Assembly: GCF_020640915.1 (NCBI RefSeq) | Contig: NZ_JADWDC010000042.1 | Coordinates: forward strand, 1 to 41,374 | Source of the DNA: Waterburya agarophytonicola KI4 | GTDB lineage: Bacteria > Cyanobacteriota > Cyanobacteriia > Cyanobacteriales > Xenococcaceae | Reading direction: 5' to 3' | DNA length: 41,374 nucleotides | Shown here: piece by piece, positions 1-7,902 of the stretch | Layout: each line of letters opens with the position of its first letter | Position numbering within the stretch: the first letter of the stretch is position 1 | The notes under the pieces: model-generated | Databases searched by the model: none | What the model saw: the letters and a program-made list of their open reading frames with translations, nothing else | What the model was told of the DNA's origin: nothing | Translations under genes and position numbers: made by a program

Positions 1-38
1 TATCCCACTAATAACACACTCATTCTTAGTGTAATTAA

Positions 39-830
39 TTTTGCCTAAGTACTTACCTAGTCGCTCAGGGACGAGAACAAGAGGCAACTACAGTTCTCAC
101 CAAAATTTTAAAAGGTAACGTTCGGGAAAAAATCGAAGAAATTCGGCAGACGGTTTTACGCGAACGTCAACCTAAGTTTTCTGACCTTTTAACTAGAAGT
201 GGCGGACTCCTCCCTATCGTTTGGGTCGGTATTGGCTTATCCCTACTCCAACAATTTATTGGGATTAACGTCATCTTTTACTACAGCAGTATTTTGTGGC
301 GTGCCGTTGGTTTTTCCGAGCAGGATTCTTTAACTATTACGGTAATTACAGGAGCGGTAAATATTGTTACGACCCTGATTGCGATCGCCTTTGTCGATAA
401 ATTTGGTCGTAAACCCTTGCTGGTTTTAGGATCGATTGGCATGACCATAACCTTGGGAACATTAGCGGTGATTTTTGGTAATGCACCTGTAAATGCTGCT
501 GGTAGTCCCACTCTGAGCGGAACTGCTGGTATTGCTGCTCTTTTGGCAGCGAATCTTTATGTGTTTTGCTTTGGATTCTCCTGGGGTCCTGTAGTCTGGG
601 TACTGCTAGGAGAAATGTTTAATAACAAAATTCGCGGGGCTGCTCTTTCCATTGCTGCATCGATGCAATGGGTCGCCAACTTCGCCGTTTCTACTACCTT
701 TCCACCAATACTGCAATATTTTGGACTGGGTACTGCCTATGGTCTTTACACGATTGCAGCAGCTATTTCCTTATTCTTCGTGATCTTTTTCATCAAGGAA
801 ACCAACGGCATGGAGCTAGAACATATGTAG
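39..830 (+). pseudogene. sugar porter (MFS), C-terminal half, 5' end missing
   Basis: This is the C-terminal half of a sugar-porter MFS transporter, a family of proton-coupled or facilitated hexose carriers in the inner membrane. The reading frame is open from 39 and ends at TAG 828-830. Sugar-porter hallmarks in order are QQFIGIN and FYYSS (start of the C-terminal six-helix bundle), DKFGRK (loop between helices 8 and 9), GEMFNNKIRG (end of helix 10) and a KETNG tail that matches PETKG. Recognisable homology starts near YLVAQGREQEA at 54; just upstream is an in-frame TAA at 36-38 with no sugar-porter sequence before it. About 200 N-terminal residues of a usual 450-470 are therefore absent. 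Either a rearrangement cut the gene near base 50 or the window starts at an assembly edge. An internal TTG at 294 could start translation but would make only a partial transporter. It heads a sugar-uptake cluster. Confidence 0.8.
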
Positions 831-905
831 GTATTTAACAATGAACAATTGATAATTAAAATACTAAAGATTTTTTTTTCCTGCACCATGCCCCTCTACA
901 AACAC

Positions 906-946
906 TACCAGGCTCACTGGTATCGGTTCGTGCTGTGTCAACAGCA
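906..946. promoter_or_regulatory. two palindromes upstream of the porin gene
   Basis: Two perfect inverted repeats lie 36-76 bp before the porin ATG. TACCAG-N5-CTGGTA is at 906-922 and TGCTGT-N4-ACAGCA is at 931-946. They could be repressor operators for the sugar cluster or hairpins in the leader. Neither is followed by a T-run, so they do not look like terminators. The regulator is unknown. Confidence 0.35.
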
Positions 947-981
947 TTATTTTCTCATCGTTTCAAATCGGATTTAAAGCA

Positions 982-2586
982 ATGTTAAAAAGTTTTTTCT
1001 ACAGCGTTCCTATTTTATTGTTCATCTCTACCGCCACCTCGGCAGTACCTGTTGGCGATCGCTATTTACTAGAACAGAGCGACCACAACTTGTACGGACA
1101 AGTCCCCTCGGTCAGACAACTATCGGATGTACAACCGACAGATTGGGCTTATGAAGCTCTACAATCGCTAGTACAACGTTACGGCTGCATCTCTGGTTAT
1201 CCCGACTCAACCTTTCGCGGCGATCGCCCTTTGACTCGTTACGAGTTTGCTGTCAGTTTAAATTCCTGTCTCAATCAAATTGCTGACTTGGTTACTAATA
1301 ATTCTGTCGAGTCAGGGGACTTATCTACAATACAAAGATTACAGTCTGACTTTGAAGCAGAATTAGCTAGCTTGGAGGGACGAGTTGATGAATTAGAGGG
1401 ACGTACAGCAACCTTAGAAGACAATCAGTTTTCTACTACGACCAGACTTAGGGCTGAAATTATCACCGCCGTTACTGATAGCTTCGGTAATGGAGTTGGT
1501 AGCGACGGCGATCCCACCGAAACCTTCTTTGCCTATCGTGGTCGTCTTAACTTTGAAAGTAGCTTTACGGGAGAAGATCTGCTACGAGTCCGCCTGCAAT
1601 TTGGCAACTTTTTTGATGAAGATAACAACAGTAAAATTGGTTTAGCTACGGGTACGGGAATGACCCGCCTTAATTTTGATGATAATAAAGTTAATGAGCT
1701 TAGTGTTCCTCATATCCGCTACTACTTTCCCGTAAGTGATTCTCTCTCCTTTGCAGTTGGTCCAGTCGGTATTGGCTACACCGATATAACAACTACCGTC
1801 ACTCCTGCCGTAATTGCCGATGACGGAAATGGAGTTCCGTCACTGTTTGGTTCTTATAGTCCGATTTTTCGTAGAGGTGGCGGTGGTGTAGGTGCTAACT
1901 GGGAGTTTTCTGATGAATTGACCTTAACAGTCGGTTACTTGGCAGATAATCCCGATTCTCCCTTATCAGGAAACGGTTTATTTAACGGCGGTTACAATGC
2001 CCTGGCGCATTTAGTATATTTAGGCGATCGCGGAGGGGCGGGTTTGGCATACTCTCATGGTTACAGTCCCGAAGGTGGAGTTAATCTTACTGGTGGAACG
2101 GGTAGTGACTTAGCTAGTTCTCCCTTTGGAGATAATATCGCCACTTCTAACAACATTGTTGGCGCGCAGGGATTCTATCGCTTGGGCGATCGCTTCCAAA
2201 TTCACGGTTGGGGTGGCTATATCTGGGCAAATGCGGAAAACTCTGGTTTGAGTGCTATTTCTGATGGTTTGGATGGCACTGATGCTCTTTTGGTTAACGC
2301 AGGCGATAATGCTAATAGTTGGTATGGGGCAATTGGTCTTTCTTTTCCCGATGTGGGAGGCGAGGGTAATCTACCAGGAATCCTCTTTGGCATACCACCC
2401 CATGTTACCTCCAGTGATGTTCGCGAAGAAGGTGATAATGCCTACCACCTCGAAGCATTTTATCGTATGAAGGTTAATGATAATATCTCAGTGACTCCAG
2501 GTGCTTGGGTAGTTTTGAATCCAGAAAACAATAGCGATAATGACACCCAGTATGTAGGAGTATTGCGTACCACCTTTAATTTTTAG
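982..2586 (+). CDS. SLH-domain outer-membrane porin, OprB / cyanobacterial iron-uptake porin type
   Basis: This is an outer-membrane beta-barrel porin of the cyanobacterial OprB type (also annotated as iron-uptake porin). It starts at ATG 982 with a signal peptide (hydrophobic residues 4-20, then SAVP). An SLH domain (about 46-103; DWAYEAL, GYPDSTFRGDRPLTRYE) anchors the protein to peptidoglycan-linked polymer. A short coiled coil follows (about 115-146, heptads such as LEGRVDELEGR). The rest (about 150-534) is Gly/Asn/Asp-rich beta-barrel sequence ending in aromatic TTFNF, the usual C-terminal signal for barrel insertion. The length of 534 aa is normal for the family. It lies between two sugar transporters, so passage of sugars across the outer membrane is the likely role here, but family members also carry inorganic ions and iron. 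Substrate is inferred from context only. Confidence 0.88.
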   Translation: MLKSFFYSVPILLFISTATSAVPVGDRYLLEQSDHNLYGQVPSVRQLSDVQPTDWAYEALQSLVQRYGCISGYPDSTFRGDRPLTRYEFAVSLNSCLNQIADLVTNNSVESGDLSTIQRLQSDFEAELASLEGRVDELEGRTATLEDNQFSTTTRLRAEIITAVTDSFGNGVGSDGDPTETFFAYRGRLNFESSFTGEDLLRVRLQFGNFFDEDNNSKIGLATGTGMTRLNFDDNKVNELSVPHIRYYFPVSDSLSFAVGPVGIGYTDITTTVTPAVIADDGNGVPSLFGSYSPIFRRGGGGVGANWEFSDELTLTVGYLADNPDSPLSGNGLFNGGYNALAHLVYLGDRGGAGLAYSHGYSPEGGVNLTGGTGSDLASSPFGDNIATSNNIVGAQGFYRLGDRFQIHGWGGYIWANAENSGLSAISDGLDGTDALLVNAGDNANSWYGAIGLSFPDVGGEGNLPGILFGIPPHVTSSDVREEGDNAYHLEAFYRMKVNDNISVTPGAWVVLNPENNSDNDTQYVGVLRTTFNF

Positions 2587-2669
2587 CGATATACGAAGTT
2601 GAAGGAGATGTTACAAAACTTTTAAGTAACAGGATCTAGTTAATTAGAAAATAGTTGAGGTAGGAAACA

Positions 2670-2720
2670 AAAAACCCAAAATAGGAAATACCAGCGAATT
2701 TTATCTTGTTTTGGGTTTTT
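2670..2720 (+). terminator. terminator-like hairpin after the porin gene
   Basis: AAAAACCCAAAA (2670-2681) pairs perfectly with TTTTGGGTTTTT (2709-2720) across a 27-nt loop. The right arm ends in five T. It sits between the porin stop and the next gene and probably ends porin transcription, although its AU-rich stem would be weak. Confidence 0.5.
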
Positions 2721-2740
2721 AAAAAGACGATCTAAAAACG

Positions 2741-4051
2741 ATGAAATTTGAAAAATCTGAACGCCAACGATCGACGAAAGCCAAGTTTGTTTATTCAAAC
2801 ATGAGAATTACTTTCGTACTAATGCTCGCTTGTTTTGCAGCCTGGGGAGTTGCTGCGAATATGACCGATCCATTAGTCAAGGTTTTTAGCAAAATTTTCA
2901 CCATGAGTACATTTCAAGCTGCTCTGGTTCAGTCTTGTTACTACGGTGCTTACTTTTGTTTGGCGTTACCTGCTGCATTCATTAGTAAAAGATATTCCTA
3001 TAAAGTTGGAGTTCTTACTGGTCTTGGTTTAGCAACTATCGGTGCTTTTGCATTTTATCCAGCCAGCTTAATGATGACCTATGGCTTTTTCCTAGCAGCT
3101 TTATTTATCTTAGCAGCAGGTCTATCGATTTTAGAAACATCCGCTAATCCCTTTGTGATGTCGATGGGACCAGAGAAGAGCGCAACCCGCAGACTAAATC
3201 TGGCTCAGGCGTTTAATCCTCTTGGCACCAATTTGGGTGTTTTACTAGCTGCAACTTTAATTCTGCCTAACCTCAACCCCGCCACAGCAGCGCAGAGAGC
3301 AGCTATGTCCCCCGACGCATTATCTGCCGTTCGAGCAGCGGAACTCAAGGCGGTGATGACTCCCTATGTGGGAATGGCTTTTGCGCTACTAATTATTTGG
3401 GTAGCGATCGCCTTGATTAAAGTTCCCAGGTCTAATGAGCCGAAAGTACAGGATGCCCCAAACACCAATTTTCGTTCTACTCTAAGACGACTCCTTGCCA
3501 ATCGCCACTATAGTTGGGGAGTTGTGGCTCAATTTTTTAACGTTGCAGCACAAACTTGTGTTTGGACATTCACGATTCAGTACGTCCAAGAGGCTATAGG
3601 GGGCAGCGAAGCGAATGCAGGGCAATATCTTCAATATAGCCTGCTGGTTTTTCTGGCTTCTCGTTTTGTTATGACTTGGGTAATGGGGTTTGTTCGACCA
3701 ACTATTTTGTTAACAGCTCTAGCATTCTTGGGCAATATTCTCTGTGTCTATGCAATACTCAGTCCTGACATATCTGGGGTTTGGGCGGTTGTGTCTATCT
3801 CAGCTTGTTTGTCCCTAATGTTCCCCACCATTTATGGTGTAGCCCTATACGGTCTGGGGGAAGATACTAAATTTGGTGCTGCTGGATTGGTCATGGCAAT
3901 TTTGGGAGGTGCGGTTATGCCACTCGTTCAGGGAGCATTAATGGATGCCTTTGGAGCTGCTTTTTCTTACATTACCCCAGCAATTTGTTTTCTGATTGTT
4001 GCTGGTTATGGTTTGTTCAACCTCAGAACTGTAAGAGCAGTAAGAATGTAA
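2741..4051 (+). CDS. FucP-like sugar:proton symporter (MFS)
   Basis: This is an inner-membrane major facilitator of the FucP (fucose/glucose/galactose permease) group, which imports hexoses with protons. The 436-residue length and twelve predicted helices fit the family. FucP signatures are seen: NMTDPLV in helix 1, LETSANPFV in helix 4 and LNLAQAFNPLGTNLG in helix 5. The first 20 residues are charged and cytoplasmic; a second Met at residue 22 is an alternative start. It follows the porin by about 150 bp including a hairpin, and precedes a fructokinase-like gene by 113 bp, so fructose is a reasonable substrate guess. The neighbouring kinase being broken leaves the pathway role uncertain. The gene itself shows no damage. 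Confidence 0.85.
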   Translation: MKFEKSERQRSTKAKFVYSNMRITFVLMLACFAAWGVAANMTDPLVKVFSKIFTMSTFQAALVQSCYYGAYFCLALPAAFISKRYSYKVGVLTGLGLATIGAFAFYPASLMMTYGFFLAALFILAAGLSILETSANPFVMSMGPEKSATRRLNLAQAFNPLGTNLGVLLAATLILPNLNPATAAQRAAMSPDALSAVRAAELKAVMTPYVGMAFALLIIWVAIALIKVPRSNEPKVQDAPNTNFRSTLRRLLANRHYSWGVVAQFFNVAAQTCVWTFTIQYVQEAIGGSEANAGQYLQYSLLVFLASRFVMTWVMGFVRPTILLTALAFLGNILCVYAILSPDISGVWAVVSISACLSLMFPTIYGVALYGLGEDTKFGAAGLVMAILGGAVMPLVQGALMDAFGAAFSYITPAICFLIVAGYGLFNLRTVRAVRM

Positions 4052-4066
4052 AAATGGCAAAACAGA

Positions 4067-4080
4067 TAACGTTACCGTTA
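4067..4080. promoter_or_regulatory. palindrome upstream of fructokinase
   Basis: TAACG-TTAC-CGTTA is a perfect 14-bp inverted repeat between the FucP-like gene and the fructokinase fragment. Its size and spacing would suit a LacI/GalR-type or similar dimeric regulator. No regulator gene is visible nearby, so this is only a candidate operator. Confidence 0.3.
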
Positions 4081-4164
4081 CCCGAGCGGAAAAATAGACA
4101 AGGTTAAAACTGCCTATTATCTTTGATTTTTAATTCTAATACCAATTAAACGGAACTAAAATAT

Positions 4165-4506
4165 ATGATGAAAACAGCAAACCGCCCTACAAAAGTTATC
4201 TGTCTTGGGGAAGTATTATTTGATTGTCTTGCCGACCAAACTGGCAAAACAATATCGAATGTTACATCTTGGACTCCCTATCCAGGAGGCGCACCAGCAA
4301 ATGTTGCCTGTGCCTTAGCAAAGCTAGGAACTCCTTCAGCGTTTATTGGTCGTGTGGGCAAAGATCGGCAGGGAGAACAATTGGTTCAACTCTTAGAATC
4401 AATTGGAGTAGATATTTCTGGAGTCCAATATGACGAACAAGCACCTACCAGAAAAGTATACGTTACTCGTTCTGTAGAAGGCGATCGCACTTTTGCAGGC
4501 TTTGGC
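4165..4506 (+). pseudogene. fructokinase (PfkB family), N-terminal fragment cut by IS66 remnant
   Basis: This is the first 114 residues of a PfkB-family carbohydrate kinase, most like fructokinase, which phosphorylates fructose with ATP in the cytoplasm. The N-terminal pattern ICLGEVLFDCLAD and the sugar-binding segment PGGAPANVACALAKLG are intact, as is the GRVGKDRQG signature. The frame diverges after FAGFG (codon ending 4506), where IS66 sequence begins on the other strand; the frame then runs 12 foreign codons to a stop at 4543-4545. The C-terminal two thirds, with the ATP site and catalytic Asp (the DTxGAGD motif), are missing, so the product cannot be an active kinase. The cluster's own kinase step is lost unless another copy exists elsewhere. 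Confidence 0.88.
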
Positions 4507-5225
4507 GAGCGACTACTGGTTCACAGGCTATCCCTGCTTCTCTGATACAACGGTCAATTGTCCCAACACTAAGTTCTATCCCCAACCAATCAAAGAGAAA
4601 TTCTAAGATTTTGCTTCTGCTTAATCGATAACGTACTCCCAGACTGGCGATGAAAGTGGCAAAAGCATTTCCTACCAAGACATATTCCGTCAGTTTCAAG
4701 TTACGAGTTCGACCTTTAACAGTCGAAGTAATTCCTTCTCCTGGCTGAGACTGAGATTGATGTCCACAACTGCAACTGGCTTGATAGTAGTGATGTAGCT
4801 GACAGACTATTTTCAATCCTCCTTCGGTTGTTTCTAGTTCCAGAACGTGATGTCCCATATAAGGAAGGAGTCGAGTTATTAACCAGCTTTGCCTGATTAC
4901 AAGCACTACACTGACTTGGGGAATGAGAGATTATTTCATCTATCTTCAGTATTTGACTGCGCCCAAACCCCTTTGCACCTTTCTGTTTTCCTGCTTTTCT
5001 TTTCGCTATGGAATTCTTTTTCTGTTTCTCTTGAAGGCTACTTGTTCTTGAGGACTTGGCTGATTTTGCTTGATTCTGAAACGGATTATCCAGAGATGGT
5101 GGTTGAGAACTATTATTTGAATCTAAATTATTTTTCTCCCATTGTTCAACGGCATAGAGATGTAGATTATCTGCTACTTCTACCAATCTTTCCTTGGACA
5201 AAGATTGGAAGTAATCCCGATTCAT
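4507..5225 (-). pseudogene. IS66 transposase (TnpC), frameshifted and truncated
   Basis: This is the N-terminal part of an IS66-family transposase in two frames. The first frame (from ATG 5225, possibly with a few upstream codons) holds a helical N-terminus, the NNSSQPPSLDNPF segment (IS66 NSSxPPSSD motif), a Lys-rich linker and a CSACN zinc-finger half. A frameshift at about 4850-4885 moves reading to a second frame, where CSCGH and the segment FATFIASLGVRYRLSR...LGIELSVGTIDRCIREAGIACEPVV follow. The sequence stops there, before any of the DDE catalytic core, so the copy is dead. The start is preceded in frame by TAA 13 codons upstream of the ATG. Confidence 0.78.
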
Positions 5226-5297
5226 TTGAGCTAAATCTTCTTTGCTTAGTCGAGCCAGGGTTGATTAGCTTACAGCAATATGAGCGCAGCAAATTAC
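4507..5297 (-). mobile_element. IS66-family insertion sequence remnant, one end intact
   Basis: About 790 bp of an IS66-type element reads on the minus strand. The terminus at 5297 begins GTAATTTGCTGCGCTC; a terminal GTAA is typical of IS66 inverted repeats. The other end is gone: element sequence stops inside the transposase gene at about 4507, where it is fused to the fructokinase fragment. Full IS66 elements are about 1.6 to 2.5 kb, so more than half is deleted. Because one end is lost, the target duplication cannot be checked. Confidence 0.75.
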
Positions 5298-5520
5298 TTT
5301 TTTTTTGAGGGGGGGAGTGAACGCTTACGCCCAACCAGCGTAAATCTCGTTCGGAAACAATTCCCACGAGGCGATCGCCCTGCTTAATGGGTAGGTGACG
5401 AATTTGATGCTCGTCCATCATATTTATGATGCGAGATACTGAGGTTTCAGGATCGGCAAAATAAGGAAAGGGACGCATCACAGCCGAGACAGAAGGCATT
5501 TGCTTGTAATCTAATAGCAT
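5298..5520 (-). pseudogene. CBS-domain protein, N-terminal fragment cut by IS66 remnant
   Basis: About 71 native residues of a CBS-domain protein remain. It starts at ATG 5520 and carries most of one CBS repeat: VMRPFPYFADPETSVSRIINMMDEHQ, then IRHLPIKQGDRLVGIVSERDLRWLG, whose hydrophobic pattern and GIVSERDL ending are typical of CBS motifs that bind adenosyl ligands. Native sequence runs into C7 and A9 homopolymers next to the IS66 end at 5297; the frame then continues through the element to 5167 as meaningless sequence. CBS proteins of this kind usually have two repeats (about 140-160 residues), so the second is lost. A complete two-CBS protein is at 38090-38548, but it is not the same gene. 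Confidence 0.75.
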
Positions 5521-5681
5521 GGCTATCGAGCTAAATACAACAGCCCCAGTTTAAACATTTTGTAGCCGAGGATCTCAAATAAATCTTAAAAAAAGATAAA
5601 TAAACAGACGAATACAGAGAGAGACAATGATAAAACTAACTACTTAAGCAAAGCGGTACTAGCAGTGAAATATTTGAGGCT

Positions 5682-6101
5682 CTATTTTCCCGTATGGTTA
5701 TTGTTATTTCCCATTAAAATTTCCCAGGCTGCCTGGGCAGCTTCTTGTAGGCGATCGCCCAAACTAGCAATCTCATCTACAGTTTTCTGCCAATTTGTCT
5801 CAACATCTTTTTGAATCATCGTTACAGAATGTTCAATTCTTTTGGGATCAAGTAGTTGATTCTGCTCTAATGCCTCTCTCGCACTACGGACAGCATTTAG
5901 ATAGGCATCTTGTGTAATGGTTTGAGCGTTTTCAATTTCCGACTGCGCTCTAGTTTTAATTGCTTCTACCAAAGCTTTTGTTTCGGCTTTAATTTTGTCA
6001 TCTTGTCCCGCCATTTCTTGTTCTACTAAATCATTCGTTTCGGGACTTACGCGAACTATCTCGGTTTCTTTGTTGTTAGGATTAGGTTGCTCGACGCTCA
6101 T
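5682..6101 (-). CDS. conserved hypothetical coiled-coil protein next to dnaJ
   Basis: This is a 139-residue soluble protein that I do not recognise as a named family. It has no signal peptide or membrane segment. It is acidic at the N-terminus and almost entirely helical, with long amphipathic stretches (about residues 34-75 and 83-130) suited to a coiled coil or helical bundle. The C-terminus is Asn-rich and polar. It lies 94 bp downstream of the DnaJ-family gene on the same strand, at the end of the chaperone block, so a stress-linked role is possible. That is inference from position only. Codon use and HIP1 content match the neighbours. Confidence 0.6.
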   Translation of the reverse strand: MSVEQPNPNNKETEIVRVSPETNDLVEQEMAGQDDKIKAETKALVEAIKTRAQSEIENAQTITQDAYLNAVRSAREALEQNQLLDPKRIEHSVTMIQKDVETNWQKTVDEIASLGDRLQEAAQAAWEILMGNNNNHTGK

Positions 6102-6195
6102 GATTTATGCTCCGAATTATTGGGTATTGCTATTTTAATCTTAATGAATTAATTCTGGTAAAGCGATCGCTTTAAAAATACTGGTCGATAACGTT

Positions 6196-7191
6196 TTATA
6201 AGCGGGTATTTTCCAAACTACGACGAGGATTAAAATTACTTCCTTGACGCAGCTTCTCGTAATACTCTCGCTCTTGAGTAGTCAAGTTTTTGGGGGTGAC
6301 AATTTTGAGCTTAACGATTTGGTCGCCGCGCTCGCTTTTTGCCGATTTCCAACCTTTATTTTTCAACCGTAGAGACTGTCCTGAATTTACACCTGGTGGT
6401 ACTTTCATAGTGACGCTACCGTCAGGAGAGGGGACTTTAATTTCTGTTCCCAATACTGCCTCTACTGGGGTAATAGGCACTTCGCAGATAAGATTATTTC
6501 CCTCTAGGGTAAATATGGGATGGGGTTGCAAGCTGACTTTTAAATATAAATCTCCCCGTTGTTGACTATAAGGGTTAGGCTGTCCTTTACCTTTGAGACG
6601 AATCCGAGTCCCTGGTTTTGCCCCTGGGGGAATCCGCACCTTAATGGTTTCTCCATTTAATTGCAGATGTTGCTGACTGCCATGAAAAGCCTCGGAGAAA
6701 GTCAGAGTAATAGCCGCTTCACTATCGGCAACAGGCATATTGGAAAATCCACCGCCAAAAGCAGACTCGAAACCGCCAAAACCTCCAGGGCTGCCAGTGC
6801 GATAACTGTAGGTTTTACTACCCGTACCCATTCCGCCAGACATACCCCCAAAACGCCCTAGTAGTTCGTTAATAAAGTCATCAAACCCAGCGTATTGAGA
6901 AAAGTCTGCACCCATACCAGCCCCAGGAGGTGTTCCCGCAGCAGCCTGTTGCCAATATTGACCGTATTGATCGTATTTAGCTCGCTTTTCTGGGTCGGAC
7001 AGCACTTCTTGGGCTTCGTTAACTTCCTTAAACCGTTGTTCGGCTTGTTTATCTCCTTGATTGAGATCGGGATGATATTTTCTGGCTAGTTTACGATAGG
7101 CTTTTTTAATTTCTTCAGGAGATGCGCTTTTGCTAACTCCTAGAATTTTGTAATAGTCTTTAAAATCCGTTGCTGGCACTTTTGCATTCAC
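6196..7191 (-). CDS. DnaJ-family co-chaperone without zinc finger (CbpA-like)
   Basis: This is a J-domain co-chaperone that would stimulate DnaK ATPase activity in the cytoplasm. The J domain is at about 11-76 with the catalytic HPD at residues 40-42 (KYHPDLN). A Gly/Phe-rich linker follows (about 85-155, repeated GG, FGG). Two beta-barrel C-terminal substrate domains occupy about 160-310 ([37 protein letters not shown]). The CxxCxGxG zinc-finger repeats of classical DnaJ are absent, so this is a class B J protein, like CbpA or cyanobacterial DnaJ2-type proteins. The 331-residue length is usual. It is 73 bp downstream of hsp20, with a REP-like hairpin between them. Confidence 0.9.
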   Translation of the reverse strand: MNAKVPATDFKDYYKILGVSKSASPEEIKKAYRKLARKYHPDLNQGDKQAEQRFKEVNEAQEVLSDPEKRAKYDQYGQYWQQAAAGTPPGAGMGADFSQYAGFDDFINELLGRFGGMSGGMGTGSKTYSYRTGSPGGFGGFESAFGGGFSNMPVADSEAAITLTFSEAFHGSQQHLQLNGETIKVRIPPGAKPGTRIRLKGKGQPNPYSQQRGDLYLKVSLQPHPIFTLEGNNLICEVPITPVEAVLGTEIKVPSPDGSVTMKVPPGVNSGQSLRLKNKGWKSAKSERGDQIVKLKIVTPKNLTTQEREYYEKLRQGSNFNPRRSLENTRL

Positions 7192-7216
7192 CTCCTGAAT
7201 TTGTGTAATTTTTTGC

Positions 7217-7243
7217 TAAGGGCGAATGACTATCCGCCCCTAC
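7217..7243. repeat. REP-like GC-rich palindrome between hsp20 and dnaJ
   Basis: GGGCG (7220-7224) pairs with CGCCC (7235-7239) in an AT-rich spacer, with flanking TAA and CTAC. On the minus strand it reads GTAGGGGCGGATAGTCATTC and on. This resembles the short GTAGGGGCGAACGG-type palindromes dispersed in many cyanobacterial genomes and mobilised by RAYT transposases. A related degenerate copy lies next to a RAYT fragment at 7880. Confidence 0.5.
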
Positions 7244-7264
7244 GAGATGTGTATCTTAATCAAA

Positions 7265-7702
7265 TCAGCTAAGATTGACTTTGACGACTTTGTTTTTTTC
7301 TGCTTCTGCTTTGGGTAAAGTTAAGTGCAAAATACCGTCTTTATATTCAGCATTCACTTCATTATTTTTTACCCTGGCTGGTAAAGGAATTACCCGACGG
7401 AAGCTACCATAGCGAAATTCACTGCGAGTCATGCCATCTGCTTCGGTTTTAGTTTCGGATTTGCGTTCTCCACTAATAGAAATAGATTCGGCTGCCACTT
7501 GAATATCAATATCCTTGGCATCCATGCCAGGAATTTCTAGCTTTAGCTGTACTGCTTCTGGAGTTTCAGACATTTCCGCAGCAGGAGCAAAACCTGCGCT
7601 TTTGATATTAGAAGTTGTCGGAACTAAACTATCAAACAGACTGTTCATTTCCTTTTGCAAGCTGTCAATTTCAGTGAAAGGTTGCCAACGAATCAAAGAC
7701 AT
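7265..7702 (-). CDS. small heat-shock protein, Hsp20 family
   Basis: This is a small heat-shock protein of 145 residues that binds unfolding proteins and, in cyanobacteria, can protect thylakoid membranes. The N-terminal arm MSLIRWQPFTEIDSLQKEMN is typical of cyanobacterial HspA. The alpha-crystallin domain covers about 42-138 and includes the LKLEIPGMDAKDIDIQV strand, RSEFRYGSFRR and the diagnostic AEYKDGILHLTLPK. The start at ATG 7702 is chosen because GGAGG lies 8 nt upstream at 7711-7715; an upstream TTG at 7717 would place the RBS inside the gene. The leader can form small hairpins around the RBS (see separate entry). A second, divergent Hsp20 is at 10669-11163. Confidence 0.93.
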   Translation of the reverse strand: MSLIRWQPFTEIDSLQKEMNSLFDSLVPTTSNIKSAGFAPAAEMSETPEAVQLKLEIPGMDAKDIDIQVAAESISISGERKSETKTEADGMTRSEFRYGSFRRVIPLPARVKNNEVNAEYKDGILHLTLPKAEAEKNKVVKVNLS

Positions 7703-7801
7703 GGTTAATACCTCCAAAACTTGGTAGATTGAATTGAATTGTGACTGATAATCAAACTGTGAGTCATTTGTTGTTATCTGTTATGTTCTTTGCTCACAGT
7801 T
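7703..7801 (-). promoter_or_regulatory. hsp20 leader with RBS-masking mini-hairpins
   Basis: The RBS GGAGG (7711-7715) is flanked and partly paired by two small stems: GGT-TAAT-ACC (7703-7712) and CCAA-AAC-TTGG (7714-7724, plus-strand reading). Further upstream AACTGTGAG (7755-7763) and CTCACAGTT (7793-7801) form a perfect 9-bp inverted repeat. Synechocystis hsp17 is known to have an RNA thermometer in its leader; a similar role here is inferred from the fold only. Confidence 0.35.
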
Positions 7802-7879
7802 ATAAGTATAAAAGAAGTCTTTAAAACAAAGGTTCGGTTTTATGTCCCCTATAGGTAGGGATTTTTCTATTTTCCATCG

Positions 7880-7902
7880 TCCGCACACCGTTCGCCCTTA
7901 CT
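7880..7902 (-). repeat. degenerate REP-like half palindrome beside RAYT fragment
   Basis: On the minus strand the segment reads GTAAGGGCGAACGG followed by TGTGCGG. The first half fits the GTAGGGGCGAACGG repeat seen in degenerate form at 7217; the second arm has decayed. It lies at the 3' side of the RAYT fragment. Confidence 0.4.

Noticed and set aside
5167-5297. C-terminal 46 codons of the CBS frame as real protein
   Set aside because: This part is antisense to the IS66 N-terminus, so it is read-through beyond the break and not CBS sequence.
4889-5308. Open frame of 139 codons on the plus strand over the IS66 remnant
   Set aside because: It is antisense to the transposase remnant and crosses the junction with the CBS fragment; no family match.
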